A DNA stretch of 64,000 bases from Bordetella genomosp. 13 (GTDB lineage Bacteria; Pseudomonadota; Gammaproteobacteria; Burkholderiales; Burkholderiaceae_B): the NCBI RefSeq assembly GCF_007679965.1, contig NZ_VEHL01000002.1, positions 294,235 to 358,234 of the forward strand, read 5' to 3'. Positions 8,991 through 16,356 of the stretch are shown here, piece by piece (the stretch's first letter is position 1; every line of letters starts with the position of its first letter). The notes below the pieces were generated by a model. That model worked only from the letters and a program-made list of their open reading frames with translations, made no database searches and was not told the origin of the DNA. The position numbers and the translations under genes are program-made.

Positions 8991-9027
8991 GCCTTGGGGC
9001 GGCCCGGCGGCAAAAAAAGGACTACAC

Positions 9028-10605
9028 ATGAAAACCCGTTTCGCCGCCGCAGCGGCCGTGCTGGCCTGCCTGGCCGCGGCAAGCGCCGTGTCCGCGGCGA
9101 CCACCGACTACGCCACCGTGCTGACGCCGGCGCGTCCTGGCATGCCGTTGGCGCATCCCATCGCGCCCGAGACCCTCGCGCCGCCGCCGTTCTCGCTGAT
9201 CGCGGACCGTCCGGTCAAGCCGGCGTACGTGCCGGGCCTGCCCGGCCTGCCGCAGTACCGCATGGTCAGCGACGACTTCGGCCGCAAGATCCCCAAGTAC
9301 GACGGCGTGTTCATCCGCCAGAGCCGGGTCGAGGACGGCGAGGTCGTGATTCCCGCGGGCGGCCTGTTCTACCTGGAAGACACCTGGGGCGGCGAAGTGG
9401 CGCTGCGCGGCGAGCAGGTGCCGGTGCTGGGCCGCATGACCACCTACATCGACTACGACATGTCGATCGAGGTGCAGGAGAACATCACCATCCCGGCCGG
9501 CGGCAGCGTGGCCGTGGGCGGCCAGGTCTATCACTACTACGCCACGGTGGGCCACGAAACCACCACCAATCACGCGCTGCACGTGCGCAGCATCTCGGGC
9601 ACCGATTGGGAATGGGCGTTCGGCAACCCCATCCTGTCGGCCAGCCAGGCCAACTGGTGGGGCACTCGCTTCAACCAGCTGTACAACCAGGGCCAGGCGC
9701 GCGAGGTCACGCCGCAGAAGATGGTGTTCGACTGGTTGAGCGGCGTGCGCACCGACCGCATGCTGTATGCCGAGGAAAAGGTGCACGCGGGCCTGGCGGC
9801 CGCCGGCGACCAATGGCAGGTGGGTGCGCGCACCGTGCGCGTGGCCGCGGTCGATGCCGCGCGCGGCACCGTCAGCCTGGAAGTGCTGCAGGACGGCAAG
9901 GTGACCGGTTCGCGCACGCTGGGTCCCGTGCGGCAGGAACGCCTGATCGAGGATACCGACGCCCGCAAGGCTCTGGTGTTCGAGGACGGCGACATGGTGG
10001 CGTTCCTGTCGCCGTGGCCCGCGGCGTTCGACGGCGAGCGCGCCAACCTGAAGGTGTACGGCAAGGCGTTCAGCCTGCGCTACGGCCAGGACTACGTGCA
10101 CGACGCGCGCTATGCCAGCTATCCGGTGGGTTGCCCCACCGGCCATGAATTCGGCTTCATGCTGGTCAACAAGGAAGAGATCCGCCTGAAGCCGGGCGAG
10201 TCCTATGCCGGCCCGGAAGGCTATTTCAAGGTCGTCGTCGACACCGTGGCCGACGGCAAGGTTACCGGCTGGCACGTCGAGGACCGCGAGGGCGCGCGTT
10301 CGATCAACCTGGGCGGCCCCGACGTGGCCAACGTCGACCTGGTGCTGGGCCAGGGCCGCGTGGCGGGACAGGCCATCCTGTTCGACGTGGGCCGCGCCAT
10401 GCTGGCCCGCACCTACGCCGCGGCGCAGCGCGCCGACACCGGCGCGGCCTCCGTGCCCGCGGCGCCCGCGCCGTCCCCGGCGCCAGCCGCCGCGCCGGCC
10501 GCGCAATCGAATGGCGGCCTGTCGCCGTCGCTGATCATCGTCATCGCCATCCTCGCGCTGGCCTGCCTGGGCGTGGGCTTCGAGTGGGGCCGGCGCCGCC
10601 GCTGA
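9028..10605 (+). CDS. Large secreted protein with C-terminal membrane anchor, unknown family
   Basis: The 525-residue product starts with a clear signal peptide (cut near Val-Ser-Ala-Ala, residue 24). A beta-rich periplasmic or surface domain of about 430 residues follows, then a Pro/Ala linker (about 470-495). It ends with a C-terminal hydrophobic helix (SLIIVIAILALACLGVGF) and an Arg-rich tail, so it is anchored with a short cytosolic end. The folded domain has two segments with similar phrases (EDGEVVIPAGG near 105 and ENITIPAGG near 155), suggesting repeated beta units. The mature domain carries a single cysteine in PVGCPTGH. I do not recognise the family. It lies 18 bp before the TusA-MetE fusion, so the two are very likely co-transcribed. 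Role unknown; a substrate-binding or sensing protein for the methyltransferase pathway is speculation. Confidence 0.7.
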   Translation: MKTRFAAAAAVLACLAAASAVSAATTDYATVLTPARPGMPLAHPIAPETLAPPPFSLIADRPVKPAYVPGLPGLPQYRMVSDDFGRKIPKYDGVFIRQSRVEDGEVVIPAGGLFYLEDTWGGEVALRGEQVPVLGRMTTYIDYDMSIEVQENITIPAGGSVAVGGQVYHYYATVGHETTTNHALHVRSISGTDWEWAFGNPILSASQANWWGTRFNQLYNQGQAREVTPQKMVFDWLSGVRTDRMLYAEEKVHAGLAAAGDQWQVGARTVRVAAVDAARGTVSLEVLQDGKVTGSRTLGPVRQERLIEDTDARKALVFEDGDMVAFLSPWPAAFDGERANLKVYGKAFSLRYGQDYVHDARYASYPVGCPTGHEFGFMLVNKEEIRLKPGESYAGPEGYFKVVVDTVADGKVTGWHVEDREGARSINLGGPDVANVDLVLGQGRVAGQAILFDVGRAMLARTYAAAQRADTGAASVPAAPAPSPAPAAAPAAQSNGGLSPSLIIVIAILALACLGVGFEWGRRRR

Positions 10606-10623
10606 CATTACTGGAGCTTCAAC

Positions 10624-12144
10624 ATGGAACCCGTCACCCGGCATAGCCTCTCGCCCGACGTCAGCTTCGACGGCGGCGATCTCGATTGCGGCAACGGCCT
10701 CTTGCTGCTGATCCGCAAGCACATCGATCCGCTGCCGCGCGGCGGCCTGCTAGAGATCCAGTCGCGCGAGATCTCGGTGGACGAAGACCTGCCCGCCTGG
10801 TGCCGCCTGACCGGCAACGAACTGGTCTCATGGACCAAGGCGAACGGCCAGCGCAGCTTCCTGGTGTGCAAGGGCAGGCTGGCCGAGCGCGATGCCGCGC
10901 CCATCGCGTCCCCCGCATCCGCGGCGGTGGCGGGGGGCCAGGCGTCCGCGACCGCCGTGCCGCGCGAGCGCCGCCAGCCCGTGCAGGCATTGCCCGTGCC
11001 GCCGCTGGCCGTCACCGGCATGGGCAGCTGGCCTCGTCCGCGCTGGATGATCGAGGCCATGCACGCGCACGTCGAAGGCCGCCTGCCGGAAGCCTCGTTC
11101 CACGAGACCGCCGACGACGCGGTGCGGCTGGCGATCTCCGCCCAGGAGAAGGCTGGCGTGGATCTCGTCACCGACGGCGAACAGCGCCGCGACAGCTATG
11201 CGAGCTTCGTGGCCTCGCGGCTGGACAACTGCCAGCTGATCCCGCTGACCGACCTGTTGCCCCTGGTCGACGATCCCGAGGAGTTCGCCGCCGAACTGCG
11301 CGCGCTGGACATCCCGGCCGGCGAGGTGCGCCATCCCGCCGTCTTCGGCCGCCTGTCGCGCTCGCGTCCGCTCGTTGCGCACGAGGTCGACTTCGCGCGC
11401 TCGGTCTCCGGCAAGCCGGTGAAGGTGGCGTTGCCGGGCCCGTACCTGCTGACGCGCACCATGTGGATGGAATGCATCTCCGACCGGGCCTATGACAGCC
11501 GGGAAGCGCTGGCGGCCGACGTGGTGCGCGTGCTGCGCGAAGAGCTGGTCGAGTTGCTGGACGCCGGCGCATCGCTGGTGCAGCTGGACGAGCCCGTGCT
11601 GTCCGAGGTGGTGTTCGCCGGCGCCAAGAACAAGCGCAGCTTCATGTGCGGCGCGCTGTCCGAGTCGCTGGCGCCCGCCGAGGAACTGGCCTTCGCGCGC
11701 GACCTGCTGAACGCCGTGCTGGACGGCATGCCGCAGGACCGCACGGCCCTGCACGTGTGCCGCGGCAACTGGACGCCCGACGAAAGCGTGGCGCTGTCCG
11801 GCGACTATGCGCCGCTGTTGCCGACGCTGGCGCAGGTGCGCGTGGGCGCGTATCTGCTGGAGATGTGCACGCCGCGCGCGGGCGACGTCGCCATGCTCCG
11901 CGCGCTGCCCGACCATGCCCGCATCGGCATCGGCGTGGTCAACCAGAAAGACCAGGCCGTCGAGACGGAAGACGCGGTGGCGGCCCGCATCGAGCGCGGC
12001 ATCGCGCTGTTCGGCCGCGACCGCCTGCTGCTGCATCCCGATTGCGGCTTCGCCACCTTCGCGGACAACCCGATCTGTTCGACGCAGATCGCCCAGGACA
12101 AGCTGAGGGTGATCGCCAGGGCGGCGGAGCGATTCCGGCAATAG
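10624..12144 (+). CDS. TusA-like domain fused to core MetE-type methyltransferase
   Basis: The 506-residue protein joins two domains. Residues 1-85 match the TusA-like protein at 7596, with the variant Cys-Gly motif at C22 (DLDCGNGLL) and DLPAWCRL. After an Ala-rich linker, residues about 122-505 form the C-terminal, catalytic half of cobalamin-independent methionine synthase. The zinc ligands known from MetE are all present: H377 and C379 (ALHVCRGN), E413 (LLEMCTP) and C474 (HPDCGF). The N-terminal folate-interacting half of full MetE (about 750 residues) is absent, as in short core-MetE proteins, several of which are folate-independent methionine synthases. Zinc-activated thiol methylation is therefore likely; the methyl donor and acceptor are unknown. 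The fusion to a sulfur carrier suggests an acceptor or product that is carrier-bound or persulfidic. A TGGAG ribosome site precedes the ATG. Confidence 0.8.
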   Translation: MEPVTRHSLSPDVSFDGGDLDCGNGLLLLIRKHIDPLPRGGLLEIQSREISVDEDLPAWCRLTGNELVSWTKANGQRSFLVCKGRLAERDAAPIASPASAAVAGGQASATAVPRERRQPVQALPVPPLAVTGMGSWPRPRWMIEAMHAHVEGRLPEASFHETADDAVRLAISAQEKAGVDLVTDGEQRRDSYASFVASRLDNCQLIPLTDLLPLVDDPEEFAAELRALDIPAGEVRHPAVFGRLSRSRPLVAHEVDFARSVSGKPVKVALPGPYLLTRTMWMECISDRAYDSREALAADVVRVLREELVELLDAGASLVQLDEPVLSEVVFAGAKNKRSFMCGALSESLAPAEELAFARDLLNAVLDGMPQDRTALHVCRGNWTPDESVALSGDYAPLLPTLAQVRVGAYLLEMCTPRAGDVAMLRALPDHARIGIGVVNQKDQAVETEDAVAARIERGIALFGRDRLLLHPDCGFATFADNPICSTQIAQDKLRVIARAAERFRQ

Positions 12145-12192
12145 CAGGGCCGTCGGAGAGCGGCAAGCCGCCGCCTGGCGGCAATGCGGGCA

Positions 12193-12224
12193 AACGAGGG
12201 GCCCCATGGGGCTTCCCTCGTCCG
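12193..12224 (+). terminator. Hairpin after the MetE-fusion gene
   Basis: ACGAGG pairs with CCTCGT around an inner GGGGCCCC-like stem, forming a strong hairpin between the MetE-fusion stop and the fecI promoter. There is no clear T-run, so a terminator role is uncertain. Confidence 0.35.
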
Positions 12225-12234
12225 TCTCATTCTC

Positions 12235-12260
12235 TATAATGCCAACGATTCTCATTCATG
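12235..12260 (+). promoter_or_regulatory. -10 box and Fur-like site of the fecI operon
   Basis: A perfect TATAAT lies at 12235-12240, overlapped and followed by AATGCCAACGATTCTCATT (12238-12256), which resembles a Fur box. Fur bound here would block RNA polymerase, the usual arrangement for FecI-type sigma genes. The -35 element is not clear. Confidence 0.55.
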
Positions 12261-12291
12261 ACGACGGTCCGCCGTCGCGCACGGAAAGATC

Positions 12292-12789
12292 GTGGCCGGC
12301 AAGCTCGCGTTCCAGCAAGACATCGAAATCCTCTACACCGACCATCATGGTTGGCTGCGCGGCTGGCTGTCCCGCAAGCTGGGGGACGCCTTCGTGGCCG
12401 CGGACCTGGCCCACGACACCTTCGTGCGCCTGCTGTCCAAGGAGACGGCGCCGGCCATACGCGAGCCGCGCGCGCTGCTGACCACCATCGCCAGCGGCCT
12501 GATGATGGACCTGTGGCGCCGCCAGCGCATCGAACAGGCCTTCCTGGAAGCGCTGGCCCTGCAGCCCGAGTCGCACGCGCCGTCTCCCGAGACGCGCGCC
12601 ATCCTCATCGAGACCCTGGTCGAGATCGACCGCATCCTGGACGGCCTGCCGCGGGCGGTGCGCCAGGTGTTCCTGATGTCGCAGCTCGATGGCCTGAAGC
12701 AGGCCGACATCGCCCAGCGCCTGGGCATCTCGGTTCCCACCGTCAAGCGCCACCTGGCGCGGGCGGTGGAGTACTGCTGCTTCGCGTAA
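12292..12789 (+). CDS. FecI-type ECF sigma factor
   Basis: The 165-residue product has the two-domain layout of ECF sigma factors. Region 2 (about 10-75) includes DLAHDTFVRLL and the DNA-melting LMMDLWRRQR. Region 4 (about 107-160) has the helix-turn-helix GLKQADIAQRLGISVPTVKRH. FecI-type factors drive transcription of the neighbouring outer-membrane siderophore receptor when the receptor signals through FecR. The start is the GTG at 12292; the frame upstream has no better start. fecR follows after 4 bp. Placement behind a TATAAT and Fur-like site is the classical iron-starvation arrangement. Confidence 0.9.
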   Translation: MAGKLAFQQDIEILYTDHHGWLRGWLSRKLGDAFVAADLAHDTFVRLLSKETAPAIREPRALLTTIASGLMMDLWRRQRIEQAFLEALALQPESHAPSPETRAILIETLVEIDRILDGLPRAVRQVFLMSQLDGLKQADIAQRLGISVPTVKRHLARAVEYCCFA

Positions 12790-12793
12790 GCCG

Positions 12794-13813
12794 ATGTCCG
12801 CCGCTGCCCAGCCCATCGAGACGCCCATACCGCCGCACGTGCGGCGCCAGGCCGCGAACTGGGTCGTCGCCCTGCAGGCCGACGACGCCAGCGACGACAC
12901 CCGGGCGCGCTGGCGCCAGTGGCGCGCCGGCCACCCCGATCACGAACGCGCATGGCAGCGCATCGAGGCGTTCGGCAGCCGGCTGACGGGCCTGCCGTCG
13001 CCGTTGGCGCATGCCGTGCTGGCACACGCAGCATCGGCCGCGCCAAGCCAGCCGGGCCGCCGCCGCGCGGTGAAGGCCCTGGCCGGTGTGTTCGTCGCCG
13101 GGGGCGCGGCCTGGCTGCTGGAAGACGCCACCCCCTGGCGGCAGTGGACGGCCGACCGGCGCACGGGCACCGGCGAGCGCGCCGAGGTCCGCCTGGCGGA
13201 CGGCACCCTGGTGCAGATGAACGCGCAGACGGCCATCGACGTGCGCTACACCGATCGGCAACGCGTGGTGCGCCTGCTGGCCGGCGAGATCCTGGTCACC
13301 ACCGCGCCGGACCCGATGGGCGATGCCGGATCGGATCGCGCCCGGCCGTTCCTGGTGCAGGCGCCGCAAGGCATGCTGTGCGCGCTGGGCACGCGCTTCA
13401 GCGTGCGCCTGCCCGAAGCGGCCACGGACGCAAGCTGCCACGTGGCGGTGTTCGAGGGCTCCGTCGAGGTGCGTCCCGATCTGGCCGTGCAGGGGCCCCT
13501 GGTCCTGCATGCCGGCCAGCAGGGCCGTTTCACACGCCGGGCCGCCCTGCGGGACGGCCCCGCCGACGATGCCGACCTGGCCTGGCTGCAAGGCATGATC
13601 GTGGCGCGCGACATGCCGCTGCAGGCTTTCCTGTCGCGCATGGCGGAGTATCGGCGCGGCTGGGTGGTCTGCGATCCGGCCGTGGCCGCGCTGAAGGTCA
13701 CCGGCACGTACCCCCTGTCCGACACCGACCGGATCCTGGACATGCTGGCCGCCACCTTGCCGGTGCGGGTGGAGTCCGCCACGCGCTACTGGGTGGCCGT
13801 GCGGTCGGCGTGA
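12794..13813 (+). CDS. FecR-type anti-sigma regulator
   Basis: The 339-residue protein has an N-terminal DUF4880 sigma-binding domain (ANWVVALQADD...RWRQWRAGHPDHERAW, about 20-60), one membrane-spanning helix near 92-110 (VKALAGVFVAGGAAWLL), and a periplasmic FecR domain (about 125-225; GERAEVRLADGTLV, GTRFSVR, VFEGSVEV). Its C-terminal part would contact the STN signalling domain of the receptor encoded next. It lies 4 bp downstream of the sigma gene and about 100 bp upstream of the receptor. The substrate of the receptor is not evident from sequence. Confidence 0.9.
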   Translation: MSAAAQPIETPIPPHVRRQAANWVVALQADDASDDTRARWRQWRAGHPDHERAWQRIEAFGSRLTGLPSPLAHAVLAHAASAAPSQPGRRRAVKALAGVFVAGGAAWLLEDATPWRQWTADRRTGTGERAEVRLADGTLVQMNAQTAIDVRYTDRQRVVRLLAGEILVTTAPDPMGDAGSDRARPFLVQAPQGMLCALGTRFSVRLPEAATDASCHVAVFEGSVEVRPDLAVQGPLVLHAGQQGRFTRRAALRDGPADDADLAWLQGMIVARDMPLQAFLSRMAEYRRGWVVCDPAVAALKVTGTYPLSDTDRILDMLAATLPVRVESATRYWVAVRSA

Positions 13814-13916
13814 CGGCCCGAGGCCGGATTTTTTCCGTCGAGTTGATCCCTTTTCGTTTCCCGAGCGGCATGGAAGGTAGAGACCGTTCATCCAGCCATC
13901 GAGGGGAACCCACACC

Positions 13917-16352
13917 ATGGATCGATCCAGGCCCGGCCAGCGCCGGCGCGCCGCCGCAGGCATTCATCTCGGCCGCCTGAGCCACGCGATCGTGCGCGGC
14001 GCCATTGCCGGCGCTGGCGCGCTGGCCTTGCCGCATGCCGCCGCGCAGGCCCAGCCGGCCGAGGCCGTGCGCGCCTACGACGTGCCGGCCGGCCCGCTGA
14101 CGCAGGCGCTGAACCGCTTCGGCCGCGACGCGGGCATCCTGCTGTCGTTCTCCACCGACCAGACCGACGGCCTGCAAACCCCGGGCATCCGCGGCAGCTA
14201 CTCCGTGCCGCAGGCGCTGCGCGCGCTGCTGGCGCAGTCCAGCCTGCAGGCCGTGCAGCAGCCCAATGGCGGCTACGTGCTGCGTGCGGCGGCGGGCTCG
14301 CCGGTGACGCAGCTGCCGACGGTGCAGGTCACGGGCACCGCCGTCGACGGCGCGCTGCCGCCGGAGTATGCCGGCGGCCAGGTCGCCAGCGGCGGCCGCG
14401 TGGGCCTGCTGGGCAACAAGGATTTCCTGGACACGCCCTTCAGCGCCACGCAGTACACCGCCAGGCTGATCGAGGACCAGCAGGCGCAGAACATCGGCGA
14501 CGTGCTGGTCAACGATCCTTCTGTGCGCAACACCTATGCGCGCGGGGCGGGCCGCGACGAGTTCAACATCCGCGGCTTCACGCTGTTCAACTACGACGTC
14601 TCGTACAACGGCCTGTACGGCGTGTCGCCCCGCAATGCCAGCTCGCTGATCGGCATCGAACGGGTCGAGGTGCTGCGCGGCCCGAACGCGCTGCTCAACG
14701 GCATGGCGCCGTACGGCTCGGTCGGCGGCTCCATCAACCTGGTGCCCAAGCGCGCCGGCGCCGAACCGCTGAACCGCGTCACGTTGTCGTACATGGAGGA
14801 CAGCCAGCTCGGCGTGCATGCCGACGTGGCGCGCCGTTTCGGCCAGGCGCAGCAGCTGGGTGTGCGGCTGAACGTGCAGCGCGCCGGCGGCGAGATGAAC
14901 ATCGACCACGGCAAGGAAGACCTGGGCGCCTTCGCCTTGGGCGTGGACTACCGCGCCGACCGCTTCCGCATCGAAGGCGACCTCAACTACCAGGACCGCA
15001 TCACCGACGCGCGCAGCGGCCTGCTGTTCCCGCCGCCCGCCGGCACCGCCATCGGCCGCGCGCCCGACGCCAGCCACAACTTCTTCCCGTCGTGGACGTA
15101 CTGGAAGGCGCGCGAGTGGTCCGGCATGGTGCGCGCCGAGTACGACCTGAGCAACGACTGGACCGTGTACGGCGCGCTGGGCGGGCGCCGCCACGATTTC
15201 GACAGCCTGCAGACCAGCTGGCTGATGCTGGATGGCGACGGCATGATCGGCGCCGTGCCCGCGCGCCTGGGCGAGTCGCTGGCCAGCCGCACGGCCGAGG
15301 TGGGCGTGCGCGGCCGCGCGCGCACGGGCCCGGTGATGCACGAGCCCTCGCTGTCGGCCAGCGTGCTGGCCATCGACTACGAGTCGCGGCGCTTGCGATC
15401 CAGCACGGTCTTCTCCGACCTGTATGAGCCTGTGGACCTGCCCAAGCCCGACATCGCCAGGCCGTCGGGCCTGGGCAAGACCAGCGATACGCGCCTGTAC
15501 AGCGTGGCGCTGGCCGACACCGTGTCGCTGCTGGACAAGTCCGTGCAGCTGACCGCGGGCCTGCGCCACCAGCGCGTGCAGATCGTCAACTTCAATGCCG
15601 ATACCAACGCGCGCACCACGGACTACGGCGAGTCCGCCGTCACGCCCGCGCTGGCGCTGACGTTCAGGCCCACCGAGCGGCTGTCGCTGTACGGCAACTA
15701 CATCGAAGGCCTGAGCCAGGGCGCCACCGCGCCTGCCGGCACGCTCAATGCCGGCGAGACCTTCGCGCCCGCCAAGTCGAAGCAGTACGAGGTCGGCGCG
15801 AAGTATGACTTCGGCAGCTTCGCCACCACGCTCAGCGCCTTTCACATCGAGCAACCCAGCGCCTATCTCGATGCCGGCTCGATGCGCTACGTGGCCGATG
15901 GCAGGCAGCGCAACCGCGGCCTCGAATTCCTGGTGCAGGGCGAACTGTCACGCAGCGTGCGCCTGCTGGGCGGCGTGGCCTATACCGATGGCCGCCTGAC
16001 GCGTACCGAGGGGGGCATCAACGACGGCAGGCACGCGCCGGCCGTGCCGAAGTTCCAGTTCAACGCCGCCGTGGAATGGGACACGCCCTTCGTCGACGGC
16101 CTGACGCTGACCACGCGCATGCTGCGCACCAGCCGCCAGTACGTCGACGCGGGCAACACGCAATCGCTGCCGGGCTGGACGCGCTTCGACGTGGGCGCGC
16201 GCTACGCGACCACCATCGCGGGCACGCCCATGGTGTTCCGGGCCACGGTCGAGAACGTGTTCAACAAGGACTACTGGCTGTCCGCCGCGCGCGAGGGACT
16301 GACGGTGGCCGCGCCGCGCACGTTCCTGTTGTCGGTGTCCGCGGACTTCTGA
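13917..16352 (+). CDS. TonB-dependent siderophore receptor with STN signalling domain
   Basis: The 811-residue outer-membrane receptor starts with a long signal region ending near Ala-Gln-Ala (about residue 45). Next come an STN domain (about 55-122; YDVPAGPLTQALNRFGRDAG), a TonB-box-like LPTVQVTG near 135-142, a plug domain (about 165-275; RGAGRDEFNIRGF, ERVEVLRGPNAL) and a 22-strand beta-barrel ending in Phe (VSADF), the usual outer-membrane insertion signal. It is of the FpvA/FhuA siderophore-receptor type. The STN domain explains the adjacent FecI/FecR pair: ligand binding is signalled across the envelope to activate the sigma factor. A GAGGGG ribosome site precedes the ATG. The siderophore cannot be named from sequence. 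Confidence 0.93.
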   Translation: MDRSRPGQRRRAAAGIHLGRLSHAIVRGAIAGAGALALPHAAAQAQPAEAVRAYDVPAGPLTQALNRFGRDAGILLSFSTDQTDGLQTPGIRGSYSVPQALRALLAQSSLQAVQQPNGGYVLRAAAGSPVTQLPTVQVTGTAVDGALPPEYAGGQVASGGRVGLLGNKDFLDTPFSATQYTARLIEDQQAQNIGDVLVNDPSVRNTYARGAGRDEFNIRGFTLFNYDVSYNGLYGVSPRNASSLIGIERVEVLRGPNALLNGMAPYGSVGGSINLVPKRAGAEPLNRVTLSYMEDSQLGVHADVARRFGQAQQLGVRLNVQRAGGEMNIDHGKEDLGAFALGVDYRADRFRIEGDLNYQDRITDARSGLLFPPPAGTAIGRAPDASHNFFPSWTYWKAREWSGMVRAEYDLSNDWTVYGALGGRRHDFDSLQTSWLMLDGDGMIGAVPARLGESLASRTAEVGVRGRARTGPVMHEPSLSASVLAIDYESRRLRSSTVFSDLYEPVDLPKPDIARPSGLGKTSDTRLYSVALADTVSLLDKSVQLTAGLRHQRVQIVNFNADTNARTTDYGESAVTPALALTFRPTERLSLYGNYIEGLSQGATAPAGTLNAGETFAPAKSKQYEVGAKYDFGSFATTLSAFHIEQPSAYLDAGSMRYVADGRQRNRGLEFLVQGELSRSVRLLGGVAYTDGRLTRTEGGINDGRHAPAVPKFQFNAAVEWDTPFVDGLTLTTRMLRTSRQYVDAGNTQSLPGWTRFDVGARYATTIAGTPMVFRATVENVFNKDYWLSAAREGLTVAAPRTFLLSVSADF

Positions 16353-16356
16353 GGCC

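Larger units (their letters stand above)
8855..9017. repeat. Tandem direct repeat, two near-identical units of about 81 bp
   Basis: Unit 1 runs about 8855-8934 and unit 2 about 8935-9017. Apart from one extra C in the C-tract and the length of the terminal A-run they are almost identical. Each unit contains GCCTTCGGCTTGCTGCC followed by a GCCCCC-CGA-GGGGGC hairpin and CTTTTTG. The block fills the space between the membrane-protein gene and the next gene. Confidence 0.9.

Noticed and set aside
12145..12291. Riboswitch or attenuator between the MetE fusion and fecI
   Set aside because: One hairpin is visible but no conserved riboswitch core was recognised, and the Fur-like site explains the regulation of fecI.
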